Below, in pieces: positions 8,009 to 16,289 of a stretch of DNA of 64,000 nt (its first letter is position 1; the number at the start of each line of letters is the position of its first letter). Both the position numbers and the translations under genes were made by a program. The DNA is taken from NCBI RefSeq assembly GCF_050613185.1, contig NZ_CP192511.1, positions 744,001 through 808,000 of the forward strand, given 5' to 3'. The notes under the pieces are model-generated. The model did no database searches. It was given only the letters and a program-made list of their open reading frames with translations, and was not told the DNA's origin. This DNA is from Chelonobacter sp050613185 (lineage in GTDB: Bacteria > Pseudomonadota > Gammaproteobacteria > Enterobacterales > Pasteurellaceae).

Positions 8009-8350
8009 TCAAGGGCGGAAATTTTCCGCCTTTCTTTTTGCCAGCCTATCCCACAATTGCCGTTTTTGTTCCGTCTTTAAACGCTTGATTTTCGCTTCTA
8101 AGCGACTGGCGTCGGCACGCGATAAGCCGTGATAAATCAAACGCATTTCCAGCGGTGGATGCATACGGGTAAATTTTGCGCCTTTGCCGCTCAAATGCAC
8201 GTGAAACCGCACTTTCGGCTGATTACTGATACCGCAATACAACGCATTGTTTTGACATAACAAAAAATAGACGCACCACTGTTTTTGCGCTGGATCAGAC
8301 GCAAAGTGCGGTTCAAGCTCGAGCAAGTCCGGGTCAATCAAGATGGTCAT
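8009..8350 (-). CDS. GIY-YIG domain protein (YhbQ-like)
   Basis: A 113-residue protein with one GIY-YIG nuclease-type domain: WCVYFLLCQNNALYCGISNQ (the GIY and YIG halves read CVY and YCGI), then FHVHLSGKGAKFTR and a helix ending with a conserved Glu (RLEAKIKRL). Small stand-alone members such as E. coli YhbQ have no settled role; some have nuclease activity in vitro. The frame opens at a TTG (8353), but the adjacent ATG at 8350 is preferred. It is convergent with slyD, and its last codons lie inside the slyD terminator hairpin. Confidence 0.85.
   Translation of the reverse strand: MTILIDPDLLELEPHFASDPAQKQWCVYFLLCQNNALYCGISNQPKVRFHVHLSGKGAKFTRMHPPLEMRLIYHGLSRADASRLEAKIKRLKTEQKRQLWDRLAKRKAENFRP
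8014..8040 (+). terminator. slyD terminator
   Basis: GGCGGAA (8014-8020), a three-base loop and TTCCGCC (8024-8030) are followed by TTTCTTTTT: a rho-independent terminator 28 bases after slyD. The stem also encodes the end of the convergent GIY-YIG gene. Confidence 0.85.
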
Positions 8351-8431
8351 CAATATCGTTCCATATTGGCGCTATACAATCGGTTCTGAAATAATCTGAT
8401 ATTCGGCTCATTCGGCAGATAAGCCGGTTTG

Positions 8432-9340
8432 TTAACGCCGTTTGCTTTTACGCCGCTTTTTCTGCTGCCATAATAATTGACGGTAACGAAACTGCGGTTG
8501 CAGGCGGTAGGCGAAAAGTGCGGTCAGGATTAAACCGCAGCCGAGGGCTTTTTGCCAAGTAAGGATTTCGCCGAGTAAACTGATACTTAACAGCAGTGTC
8601 CAGACCGGTTCTAAGATCATGATAATCGCGGCATTGGTGATTTGGCTGTGTTTTTGCCCGATCACTTGCAGCAAAAACCGGAACGAGGTGGCGAACACCG
8701 CGCTAATGGCAACCCAGCCCCAAGTGCTGCCGCTAATCGGAAATTGCCAGCTTTCGAATAAGAGAGAAAAGATCCCGCAAAAAATACCGACCATGGCCAA
8801 TTGGATGGTGGTGAGCGGCAACACCGGCACGGTTCTGGAAAATTGGCTGTTCAGTACAAACGAGGTCGCCGCCACGGTGGACGACAACAAGAACAGCGCA
8901 TTGCCGAGCGACAAATGCAACCCACTGCCCGAAGCTAATAAAAACAACCCGGCGGCGGCAAGCGGCAGACAGAACCAGAACATCCGTTGCGGGCGATGGC
9001 GGAAAATCAGCCATGACATCAACGGCGCCAACAACATCGACAAACTGACGATAAACGCACCCTCGCCCATGTTTTCGGTATAGCTCATGCCCTGCACCCA
9101 CAAAAACAAATTCAGGCTAAACGCCGCACCGACCGTGACCGCACTTTTCAGTTGTCGGCGTGACAAACGGCGCAATTGCGGGTAGGCAAGCGGCAGAAAC
9201 AGCGACGCCGCCGCAAGAAAACGCACGCTGATAAATCCCGCCGGCGGCAGCTCTTGCAAGGCATATTTGGAAAATAGCCAACCGGATGCCGCCAGTATGC
9301 TGACCAGCAATAAAATCAGTTCGCCGCGGTATTTATGCAC
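8432..9340 (-). CDS. EamA/DMT family transporter
   Basis: A 302-residue inner-membrane protein with about ten hydrophobic spans in two repeats (roughly residues 5-140 and 145-280), the layout of drug/metabolite exporters of the EamA family. The second repeat shows LLGEILTWQKALGCGLILTAL, the EamA signature near its end. The C terminus is strongly basic (QQKKRRKSKRR), expected inside the cell. Substrates of such proteins vary (amino acids, metabolites, drugs) and cannot be told from sequence. It is followed 81 bases later by the GIY-YIG gene on the same strand. Confidence 0.88.
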   Translation of the reverse strand: MHKYRGELILLLVSILAASGWLFSKYALQELPPAGFISVRFLAAASLFLPLAYPQLRRLSRRQLKSAVTVGAAFSLNLFLWVQGMSYTENMGEGAFIVSLSMLLAPLMSWLIFRHRPQRMFWFCLPLAAAGLFLLASGSGLHLSLGNALFLLSSTVAATSFVLNSQFSRTVPVLPLTTIQLAMVGIFCGIFSLLFESWQFPISGSTWGWVAISAVFATSFRFLLQVIGQKHSQITNAAIIMILEPVWTLLLSISLLGEILTWQKALGCGLILTALFAYRLQPQFRYRQLLWQQKKRRKSKRR

Positions 9341-9492
9341 GTTTTCAACCTTTCTTGGTTTAGAATTGTTTTTATTATAATCACTTCCGACGGAAACAGC
9401 GACAAGGCAAATCCGATTTTGCTAAATTTCTGATTGCTCATCTCGATTTGATCGGTAAACTAAACAAATTCATTGGTTACCCCTAAAAAATT

Positions 9493-10515
9493 ATGCAAAG
9501 TTTACAACCGTTTCACACTTTTTCACTATCGCTACAAGCCAACGCGATTATTGAAATCCGCTCCGTCGGGCAATTGCAACAAGTTTGGCAAACCTATGCC
9601 GATCAACCTCGCCTGCTGTTAGGACAAGGCAGCAACGTCTTATTCCTAGCCGATTTTAACGGTGTCGTGCTGCTGAACCGGATTGAAGGCATTCAGCACA
9701 AGCAAGATGAACACTTTCATTATCTGCACGTTAACGGCGGCGAAAACTGGCATAATTTAGTCACTTTTTGCGTCGAACGGGGTTACAACGGGCTGGAAAA
9801 TCTGGCGTTGATCCCCGGTTGTGCCGGCACTGCGCCGATTCAAAATATCGGCGCGTACGGGGTGGAATTTGATGATGTGTGCGATTATGTCGACGTGTTA
9901 GATCTGAAGTGCGGTCAAATCCGGCGTTTCCGCCGTGAAGAATGCGGCTTCGGCTACCGCGACAGTATTTTCAAGCACGCGCCTTACCAGCGGGATTACG
10001 CTATCGTGGCAATCGGCTTAAAGTTGGCTAAAAACTGGCGGCCGCAACTGCAATACGGTTCCCTTGCCCAATTGGATTCGCAAACCGTCAGCGCAAAACA
10101 AATCTATAACGAAGTGTGTCGAGTGCGGCGCAGTAAACTGCCTGATCCGAACGAATTCGGCAATGCCGGCAGCTTCTTTAAAAATCCAAGTGTCAGCCGA
10201 GCGCAATACCAACAATTGCTTGCCGATTATCCGAATATGCCGGCGTTTGCGCAAGCGGACGGCACGGTCAAACTGGCAGCCGGTTGGCTGATCGACCAAT
10301 GCGGCTTGAAAGGCTGTCAAATCGGCGGCGCGGCGGTGCACCAGCAGCAAGCGTTGGTGCTAATTAACCGCAACAATGCCACGCCAAATGATGTGTTACA
10401 ACTGGCGCGCCATGTGCGGCAACAGGTGTCAGCCAAATTTCAGGTGGCATTGCAAGCGGAAGTGCGGTTTTTCAATGCCGACGGTGAGATCGACAGCGAA
10501 CAGGCAATCGGCTAA
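9493..10515 (+). CDS. murB: UDP-N-acetylmuramate dehydrogenase MurB
   Basis: Flavoenzyme that reduces UDP-GlcNAc-enolpyruvate to UDP-MurNAc with NADPH, the second committed step of peptidoglycan synthesis. The 340-residue protein is a type I MurB. It shows FAD-binding GQGSNVLF and GCAGTAPIQNIGAYGVE, the catalytic serine region NAGSFFKNP, and the late conserved glutamate in LQAEVRFF. Start is the ATG after an AT-rich leader. birA begins one base after its stop, as in enterobacteria, so the two are coupled. Confidence 0.97.
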   Translation: MQSLQPFHTFSLSLQANAIIEIRSVGQLQQVWQTYADQPRLLLGQGSNVLFLADFNGVVLLNRIEGIQHKQDEHFHYLHVNGGENWHNLVTFCVERGYNGLENLALIPGCAGTAPIQNIGAYGVEFDDVCDYVDVLDLKCGQIRRFRREECGFGYRDSIFKHAPYQRDYAIVAIGLKLAKNWRPQLQYGSLAQLDSQTVSAKQIYNEVCRVRRSKLPDPNEFGNAGSFFKNPSVSRAQYQQLLADYPNMPAFAQADGTVKLAAGWLIDQCGLKGCQIGGAAVHQQQALVLINRNNATPNDVLQLARHVRQQVSAKFQVALQAEVRFFNADGEIDSEQAIG

Positions 10516-11463
10516 ATGACGGAACAAGCGCAACTCGAATCGGTTTTAACCTTACTCGCGGACGGCAAACCGCACTTGCTGCCGGCGATGAACGCACCGC
10601 AACGGGCGGCAGTATTGCACCAGCTGCAAACTTGGGGCTTAAACGTTAGGTGCTCGGCAGATCAGGTTTACCAACTGTCCGAACCGTTGAATTTACTCGA
10701 TCAAGCCGCAATCAACCGCAGGTTGACTTACGGAACGGCATTGGTGCTGCGCAGCGTGGATTCCACCAATGAATTTTTATTGCAGCGCAAAACCTTGCCG
10801 TCGGGGACGATTTGCACCGCCGAAAGGCAAACCGCCGGACGCGGACGGCGCGGGCGCCAATGGCATTCGCCGTTTGCGCAAAATCTCTATTTCTCCTTGC
10901 TGTGGCACTTCCGGCAGCCTGCCGAGCGTTTGCAAGCGCTCAGTTTAGTCATCGGGATCTGTCTTGCCGACACCCTAAGCGAATTGGGCGTGGAGAATAT
11001 CAGTATCAAATGGCCGAACGATATTTATTTTGACGGGCGCAAACTGGGCGGCATTTTGATTGAAAGCCGTGCCTTCGCCGCACAAAAACAGGCGTTGGTG
11101 ATGGGGATCGGCTTAAATTTGAGTATGCGCCCAGCCGACGGCGCGGCAATTGAACAGGCTTGGGCGAATTTAAACGAAAGTGCGGTTCGGATTGAACGCA
11201 ACCAACTGGTCGCCACCCTCGCCAACAATTTACAGCACGTTTTGCTGCAAGTGGAACAACACGGCGTCACCCCCTATTTACAACGTTGGCAACAATACGA
11301 TCATTTTTACCAAAAACCGATCAAACTGCTGCTGCCGAATACGGAATTACACGGGATTGGGCAAGGGATTGATAGCGACAGCGGCGAATTATTGCTGCAA
11401 ACCGCCGACGGGCAATTACAGCGTTTTCATATCGGTGAGATTTCCGTGCGTCCGTTAGGCTGA
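10516..11463 (+). CDS. birA: Biotin-[acetyl-CoA-carboxylase] ligase / biotin operon repressor BirA
   Basis: BirA makes biotinyl-AMP and transfers biotin to the AccB carrier protein; with its N-terminal DNA-binding domain it represses biotin synthesis genes. The 315-residue protein has a winged-helix-like N domain (residues 1-65), the biotinyl-AMP loop GRGRRGRQW, KWPNDIYFDGRKLGGILIE with the catalytic lysine, and a C-terminal SH3-like domain. Length fits the bifunctional type. It starts directly after the murB stop. Confidence 0.96.
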   Translation: MTEQAQLESVLTLLADGKPHLLPAMNAPQRAAVLHQLQTWGLNVRCSADQVYQLSEPLNLLDQAAINRRLTYGTALVLRSVDSTNEFLLQRKTLPSGTICTAERQTAGRGRRGRQWHSPFAQNLYFSLLWHFRQPAERLQALSLVIGICLADTLSELGVENISIKWPNDIYFDGRKLGGILIESRAFAAQKQALVMGIGLNLSMRPADGAAIEQAWANLNESAVRIERNQLVATLANNLQHVLLQVEQHGVTPYLQRWQQYDHFYQKPIKLLLPNTELHGIGQGIDSDSGELLLQTADGQLQRFHIGEISVRPLG

Positions 11464-11485
11464 TAGCGCAAATTAACGCTTTTTT
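11464..11485 (+). terminator. Possible weak terminator after birA
   Basis: AGCG (11465-11468) and CGCT (11477-11480) flank an eight-base loop and run into TTTTTT. The stem is only four pairs, so this is weak or only partial. Confidence 0.35.
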
Positions 11486-11509
11486 CATTTTGATTTATAA
11501 GGAACTGTT

Positions 11510-11824
11510 ATGACATTTCAAGATTATTTGGCAACCATGCCGCGCGTCGAAAATTTAAGCGGTTTAAACGTGTTGAATGCCGCGGGCGACGTAATTCACC
11601 ATATTCCGGCGATTGCCGGTAAATTGGGATCGCTGCGGCTGTACAACGCCTTGGCGGAACACTTTGCGCAACAGCTTCATCCGCAAGCGGCGCGACAAGG
11701 CTTGATTTGGTTTGCCGAACACGTTGCCGACGCCGAACGGAATCCGGGCAAACATCCGAATATCGATCTGCTGTTCCGCGTGCTTCAAACGCAGCAAACC
11801 CTACAATTACAGCCGTTACGCTAA
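11510..11824 (+). CDS. DUF2322-like small protein
   Basis: A 104-residue soluble protein starting MTFQDYLATMPRVENLSGLNVL and ending LLFRVLQTQQTLQLQPL. It resembles the DUF2322 family of small proteins found in Pasteurellaceae and some other proteobacteria; that assignment is from memory of the family and is moderate. No signal peptide, membrane span or catalytic motif is visible. It has its own ribosome site (TAAGGA) and lies 30 bases before the symporter gene, so it may share that transcript. Function unknown. Confidence 0.7.
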   Translation: MTFQDYLATMPRVENLSGLNVLNAAGDVIHHIPAIAGKLGSLRLYNALAEHFAQQLHPQAARQGLIWFAEHVADAERNPGKHPNIDLLFRVLQTQQTLQLQPLR

Positions 11825-11854
11825 TTTTCAGCCTTTTATTATTCGGAAAACACT

Positions 11855-13207
11855 ATGCAATCTGTTCAAGATTTCTTTAATGCCCTCAGCGATTATGTCT
11901 GGGGGCCTTATATGCTGGCGTTGTTGGTCGGTACCGGGATTTACCTCAGCCTCCGTCTGATTTTTTTACAGTTCCGTTTATTGCCGTTTGCCTTGAAACA
12001 AGCGTTTAGCCCCCACCCGAAAAAAGAGGACGGCAGCGATCATCACGGCGATATTTCCCATTTCGGCGCGCTGATGACCGCACTTTCCGCCACCATCGGC
12101 ACGGGTAATATCGCCGGCGTTGCCACCGCCGTTGTCAGCGGCGGACCGGGCGCGGTGTTTTGGATGTGGTTGACCGCGATTTTCGGCATGGCGACCAAAT
12201 ACGGCGAGGGCGTGTTGGCGGTTAAATATCGGATCGTCAATGATAAAGGCGAAATGTCCGGCGGTCCGATGTATTACATCGAACGCGGCATGAAGCTGAA
12301 ATGGCTGGCGTTGCTGTTTGCCTTGTTCGGTACGATTGCCTCGTTCGGTATCGGCAGTTCGGTGCAATCCAACTCGGTCGCCAATGCGATTCACACTTCA
12401 TTCGGGGTGAATACCGCCGTGACCGGCGTAATCTTGACCTTGCTGACCGCTATTGTGGTATTGGGCGGGATTAAAAGTATCGCCCGCGCCTCGTCGATTA
12501 TCGTGCCGTTTATGGCGATTTCCTATATTCTCGGCGGTTTGGCAATCATTATCGTCAATGCCGAACTGTTTATGCCGGCACTCTCCACCATTATCGACCA
12601 TGCTTTCGGCGCGAACGCCGTCGGCGGGGCGATTTTGGGCAATGCGGTGCGTTACGGGGTGGCGCGCGGCGTATTTTCCAATGAGGCGGGGATGGGATCG
12701 GCGCCGATTGCCGCCGCAGCCGCCAAAACCGATCATCCGGTGCGCCAAGCGTTGGTATCGATGACCGGCACCTTCTTAGATACGATTATCGTGTGCAGTA
12801 TCACCGGCATTGTATTAGTGATGGGCGGTTTATATAGCGACGGGCAAAGCGGTGCGGCATTGACCACCCTGACCTTCAATAAAATGCTGCCGGGACCGGG
12901 CGGCTGGATCGTCACCTTCGGGCTGATTTTCTTCGCCTATTCCACCATTCTCGGTTGGTGTTACTACGGTGAAAAATGCGCGGCTTATCTGTTCGGTGAT
13001 AAATATGTCAACCTATACCGTATCGTCTACGTGGCAACGGTGATGGCGGGCGCAGTGTTGCAACTAGATTTGGTTTGGTCAGCCGCGGACGTATTCAACG
13101 GCTTAATGGCGATTCCGAACCTGATTGCGTTGTTGTTCCTGTCCGGCGTGATTGTGCGTGAAACCAAAGACTTCATCGACAAACGCAAAAGCGGCGAATT
13201 GCCGTAA
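11855..13207 (+). CDS. alsT: Alanine or glycine:cation symporter (AGCS family)
   Basis: A 450-residue inner-membrane sodium- or proton-coupled amino acid symporter of the AGCS family, which usually carries alanine or glycine. About ten to eleven spans are visible. The family signature is clear: GALMTALSATIGTGNIAGVATAV (residues about 69-91), FWMWLTAIFGMATKYGEGVLAVKYR, and GVARGVFSNEAGMGSAPIAAAAA (about 267-290). Substrate specificity (Ala versus Gly) cannot be settled. A hairpin and a repeat element follow its stop. Confidence 0.92.
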   Translation: MQSVQDFFNALSDYVWGPYMLALLVGTGIYLSLRLIFLQFRLLPFALKQAFSPHPKKEDGSDHHGDISHFGALMTALSATIGTGNIAGVATAVVSGGPGAVFWMWLTAIFGMATKYGEGVLAVKYRIVNDKGEMSGGPMYYIERGMKLKWLALLFALFGTIASFGIGSSVQSNSVANAIHTSFGVNTAVTGVILTLLTAIVVLGGIKSIARASSIIVPFMAISYILGGLAIIIVNAELFMPALSTIIDHAFGANAVGGAILGNAVRYGVARGVFSNEAGMGSAPIAAAAAKTDHPVRQALVSMTGTFLDTIIVCSITGIVLVMGGLYSDGQSGAALTTLTFNKMLPGPGGWIVTFGLIFFAYSTILGWCYYGEKCAAYLFGDKYVNLYRIVYVATVMAGAVLQLDLVWSAADVFNGLMAIPNLIALLFLSGVIVRETKDFIDKRKSGELP

Positions 13208-13228
13208 TGTCATTAATGCTCATATGAA

Positions 13229-13355
13229 AAGCACGTCCATTGACGCGCTTGAGATTGCTGACAAACTGACTTCTCTCCCTCCGCATGCGGAGGGAGGGAA
13301 ATAATTAGAGCAAGAGACTTTGTCATTAGCCTGAAGCATATCCATTGACGCGCTT
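13229..13355. repeat. Short dispersed repeat element between 22-bp direct repeats
   Basis: Between alsT and metJ, positions 13251-13336 hold a small element: GAGATTGCTGACAAAC, then TTCTCCCTCCGCATGCGGAG, a perfect palindrome GGGAGGG, then AGAGACTTTGTCAT. Both ends match the ends of a longer copy at 42546-42747 in reverse orientation (41 of 45 and 33 of 34 bases). The element lies between direct repeats AAGCACGTCCATTGACGCGCTT (13229-13250) and a 20-of-22 copy at 13334-13355. The first repeat could itself form a terminator stem; the second runs into TTTTTT. It looks like a mobile or slipped repeat that split a terminator. Confidence 0.7.
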
Positions 13356-13370
13356 TTTTAGTGTGATTGC

Positions 13371-13688
13371 CTAATATTCCCATGTCTCCGGATCAATACC
13401 GCACTCGCGCATTAACGCTTTGGCAGCTTCCGGAATCTCATCGCTGCGCTCTTTCATCAAATCCTGATCGGTCGGCAACGGTTGTCCGGTAAACGCATGC
13501 AGAAAGGCTTCGCACAGCAATTCGCTGTTGGTGGCGTGGCGCAAATTGCGGATTTGGCGGCGGGTGCGTTCGTTGGTGAGAATTTCCAACACTTTAATCG
13601 GAATCGACACCGTGATTTTTTTCACCTGTTCGCTTTTTTTGCCGTGTTCCGCATAAGGGCTGATATATTTGCCGTTCCACTCCGCCAT
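13371..13688 (-). CDS. metJ: Methionine repressor MetJ
   Basis: MetJ is a ribbon-helix-helix repressor that binds met boxes with S-adenosylmethionine and shuts down methionine synthesis genes. The 105-residue length equals E. coli MetJ. The sequence has the typical start MAEWNGKYISPYAEHGKKSEQVKKITVSIP with the DNA-contacting beta strand KKITVSIP at about residues 22-29, then NERTRRQIRNLRHATNSELLCEAFLHAFTGQPLP. AAGGATT precedes the start. It is divergent from metL, as in E. coli metJ-metBL, but metB is missing here. Confidence 0.97.
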   Translation of the reverse strand: MAEWNGKYISPYAEHGKKSEQVKKITVSIPIKVLEILTNERTRRQIRNLRHATNSELLCEAFLHAFTGQPLPTDQDLMKERSDEIPEAAKALMRECGIDPETWEY

Positions 13689-13757
13689 ATTGAATCCTTT
13701 TAAAAATCCTTATAAAAACTTTGGCTATTTTAACAAAAATCACGAAAATAACAATCT

Positions 13758-13773
13758 GGACGTAAAGACTGCT
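13758..13773. promoter_or_regulatory. Putative MetJ operator (tandem met boxes)
   Basis: Two adjoining 8-mers, GGACGTAA (13758-13765) and AGACTGCT (13766-13773), match the met box AGACGTCT at 5 and 6 of 8 positions. The preceding 8-mer AACAATCT matches at 4. MetJ binds two or more tandem boxes, and the position in the metJ-metL divergent region is where the operator should be. The match is degenerate, so confidence is moderate. Confidence 0.5.
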
Positions 13774-13855
13774 AAAAATAAAATACGCTTATTTTGATAG
13801 CGGCAGAAAACTGATAAACTACGCTAAAATCAGAACAACCGATTGCGAGAGAATT

Positions 13856-16285
13856 ATGGTAGTCAGCTCGACGAGAGAAATGCATAAATTCGGTGGCAGC
13901 AGCTTGGCGGATGCCGAACATATCCGTAACGTTGCCAACATCATTAAACAGCATACCCAGCCGCAAGATTTAATCGTGGTGTCGGCGATGGGCAAACTGA
14001 CCGATAATCTGATTCAATGGATAACACTGTCGGCGGATGATCCGGTCAGTGCCAATCAGCAACTGCAAAAAATCAAATTCCATTATCTGACCCAAACCAA
14101 CCGGCTGCTCAACCACCCCGAAAGCGTTTCACAACAGTTTTTAGAAGATATTTTATCCCTCTCTTCCCTGCTGGATAAACCGCTCAGTGACGCCATCTAT
14201 GCCGAAGTGGTCGGACACGGCGAAATTTGGACCGCAAGACTGGTCAGCGCTTATTTAAACCAACTGGGGCTGGAAAACCATTATTTGGATTCACGCCTGT
14301 TTTTATATGCCGAAAGAGCGCGGTTGCCGCAAGTGGATTTTGAACGCAGCCGACTACGGTTGCAACCGCACTTGGCACAAGCCGGGGGCAAACGGTTGGT
14401 TATCACCGGCTTTATCTGTCAAAACCGGGCAAAAGAAACCGTGCTGTTGGGACGCAATGGTTCGGATTACTCGGCAACCCAAATTGCGGCGTTGGCCGAT
14501 GTGAATAAAGTCACGATCTGGAGTGATGTTGCCGGGGTTTACAGCGCCGATCCGCACCAAATCAATAATGCCAATCTGCTGAGTTTCCTGCGGGTGGACG
14601 AAGCCACCGAACTGGCGCGCTTGGCAGCCCCGGTTTTGCACGCCCGTACCCTGCAACCGGTCAAAAGCCACCAGATGACGTTATTGTTACGCAGCAGTTT
14701 ACAACCGGAACACGGCTCAACCCGAATCGAACACGCCCTATCCGCCAGCGAGCACGGCAAAATCGTCACCCATCACAACCAAATCGGTTTGATTGAATTG
14801 GTCGTGCCGCCAAACCAAGAGTTCGAACAATGGCAACAACAATGCCAACAATGGATAGCAACACAACAGCTTACACCGTTAGCACAACACCTCGATCGGC
14901 AACAGCGAACCGTCAAATTAGCTTATCCAATCGAGTATATTGATAATGTTTATATTCAATTCAAACAGTTGCCGCTGATGGTCGATTCGTCATCCATCCG
15001 TTATGATTTGGCACTGTTGGCGATTGTCGGCTACGGGGTCTGCCGCAATTCCTTGCAAATGATGCGTTTTCTGCAAATGTTGAAAACCCAGCCGTTGGAA
15101 TTTATCTGGCAATCGCCGGATCAAATCAGCGTCGTTGCCATCTTGCGCCAAACGGTCGGGCGCGACTTATTGCGTAATGTGCACGATGATCTGTTCCGCC
15201 CGCACAAAACCGTCGGTTTGGTGGTGCTGGGCAACGGCACCATCGCAAAAACCTGGATCGATCTCTATCGCCAACAGCGGGAAGCCTTGTCGGCGCGCAG
15301 TAAATTTAATTTCACCTTAATCGGGCTGGTATCCAGCACCAAAGGTTGGCTCAGTTACCAAGGTTTACTCCCTTCATTACAAAACCGCACGTTAGATGAG
15401 GCATTTGAACAACAGGCGCAAGAGCTGGAACCAAAACAGTTGCTGAATTGGATGAGCGCCCATCCGTTTGATGAATTGGTTGTGCTCGATATCACTGCCA
15501 GTGATGAAGTCGCCAAGCATTATCTCAATTTTGCCAAACACGGTTTTCATGTCATCAGCGCCAATAAGCGCGGCGCGGCATTTCCGTTGGCGCAATTCCA
15601 TGAACTGCAAAATGCGTTTCAACAATCGGGCAGCCATTGGCTGTACAACGCTACCATCGGGCGCGGTCTGCCGATTAACACCATTTTGCGCGATTTAGTC
15701 GAGAGCGGCGACACCATTCTGTCGATTGAAGGCACGTTTTCCGACACCATGACCTGGCTGTTTTATCAATACGATCAACATCTCCACACCTTTGCCGAGC
15801 TGATCGAACAGGCATGGCAACAGGGCTTGAGCGAGCGCAACCCGCGCGAAGATCTGAGCGGCACCGACGCAATGCGCAAGCTGTTGATTGCGGCGCGCAG
15901 TGCCGGTTATGACATTGATCCGCAAAAGATTAAAGTGGAATCCTTGTTAGACGGCAACGCCGAACAACTTTCGCTCAATGAATTTTTTGAATCACTCGCC
16001 CCATTAAACCAAACTCTCGAAGAGCGGTATCTGAACGCACAGGAAGACGGTTTGAGCCTGCGCTACGTCGCCCGTTTCCACGCCAACGGGCAATCCACCA
16101 TCGGTTTGGAAGAACTTGATCCTGACGATCCGCTCAGCCAAACCCTGCCGGGGGAAAATCTGTTCATTATCCGCAGCCAATGGTATCGCGATAAACCGCT
16201 GATCATTCACGGGCCAAGCTCCGGCCCCGCCATGACCGCCGGCGCAATTCAAAGCGATTTGAACCGACTGGTGAAATTATTGTAG
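13856..16285 (+). CDS. metL: Bifunctional aspartokinase II / homoserine dehydrogenase II MetL
   Basis: Carries out the first and third steps from aspartate to homoserine, feeding methionine synthesis. The 809-residue protein is about the size of E. coli MetL (810). Residues 1 to about 330 are the kinase (HKFGGSSLADAEHIRNVA, GRNGSDYSAT, KVTIWSDVAGVYSADP). A linker follows, and from about residue 460 the dehydrogenase (VVLGNGTIAKTW nucleotide site, SANKRGAAFPLA, TIGRGLPI, GTDAMRKLLI, GPSSGPAMTAGA near the end). Its place beside metJ argues for MetL, not the threonine-regulated ThrA. The ATG at 13856 follows GAGAGAATT. Confidence 0.93.
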   Translation: MVVSSTREMHKFGGSSLADAEHIRNVANIIKQHTQPQDLIVVSAMGKLTDNLIQWITLSADDPVSANQQLQKIKFHYLTQTNRLLNHPESVSQQFLEDILSLSSLLDKPLSDAIYAEVVGHGEIWTARLVSAYLNQLGLENHYLDSRLFLYAERARLPQVDFERSRLRLQPHLAQAGGKRLVITGFICQNRAKETVLLGRNGSDYSATQIAALADVNKVTIWSDVAGVYSADPHQINNANLLSFLRVDEATELARLAAPVLHARTLQPVKSHQMTLLLRSSLQPEHGSTRIEHALSASEHGKIVTHHNQIGLIELVVPPNQEFEQWQQQCQQWIATQQLTPLAQHLDRQQRTVKLAYPIEYIDNVYIQFKQLPLMVDSSSIRYDLALLAIVGYGVCRNSLQMMRFLQMLKTQPLEFIWQSPDQISVVAILRQTVGRDLLRNVHDDLFRPHKTVGLVVLGNGTIAKTWIDLYRQQREALSARSKFNFTLIGLVSSTKGWLSYQGLLPSLQNRTLDEAFEQQAQELEPKQLLNWMSAHPFDELVVLDITASDEVAKHYLNFAKHGFHVISANKRGAAFPLAQFHELQNAFQQSGSHWLYNATIGRGLPINTILRDLVESGDTILSIEGTFSDTMTWLFYQYDQHLHTFAELIEQAWQQGLSERNPREDLSGTDAMRKLLIAARSAGYDIDPQKIKVESLLDGNAEQLSLNEFFESLAPLNQTLEERYLNAQEDGLSLRYVARFHANGQSTIGLEELDPDDPLSQTLPGENLFIIRSQWYRDKPLIIHGPSSGPAMTAGAIQSDLNRLVKLL

Positions 16286-16289
16286 GCGC

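Noticed and set aside
7758..8012. Minus-strand frame opposite the slyD tail
   Set aside because: Val/Ala-rich antisense of the His-Cys tail; not a plausible protein.
13251..13336. Complete insertion sequence
   Set aside because: No transposase frame fits in 86 bases; at most a non-autonomous remnant.
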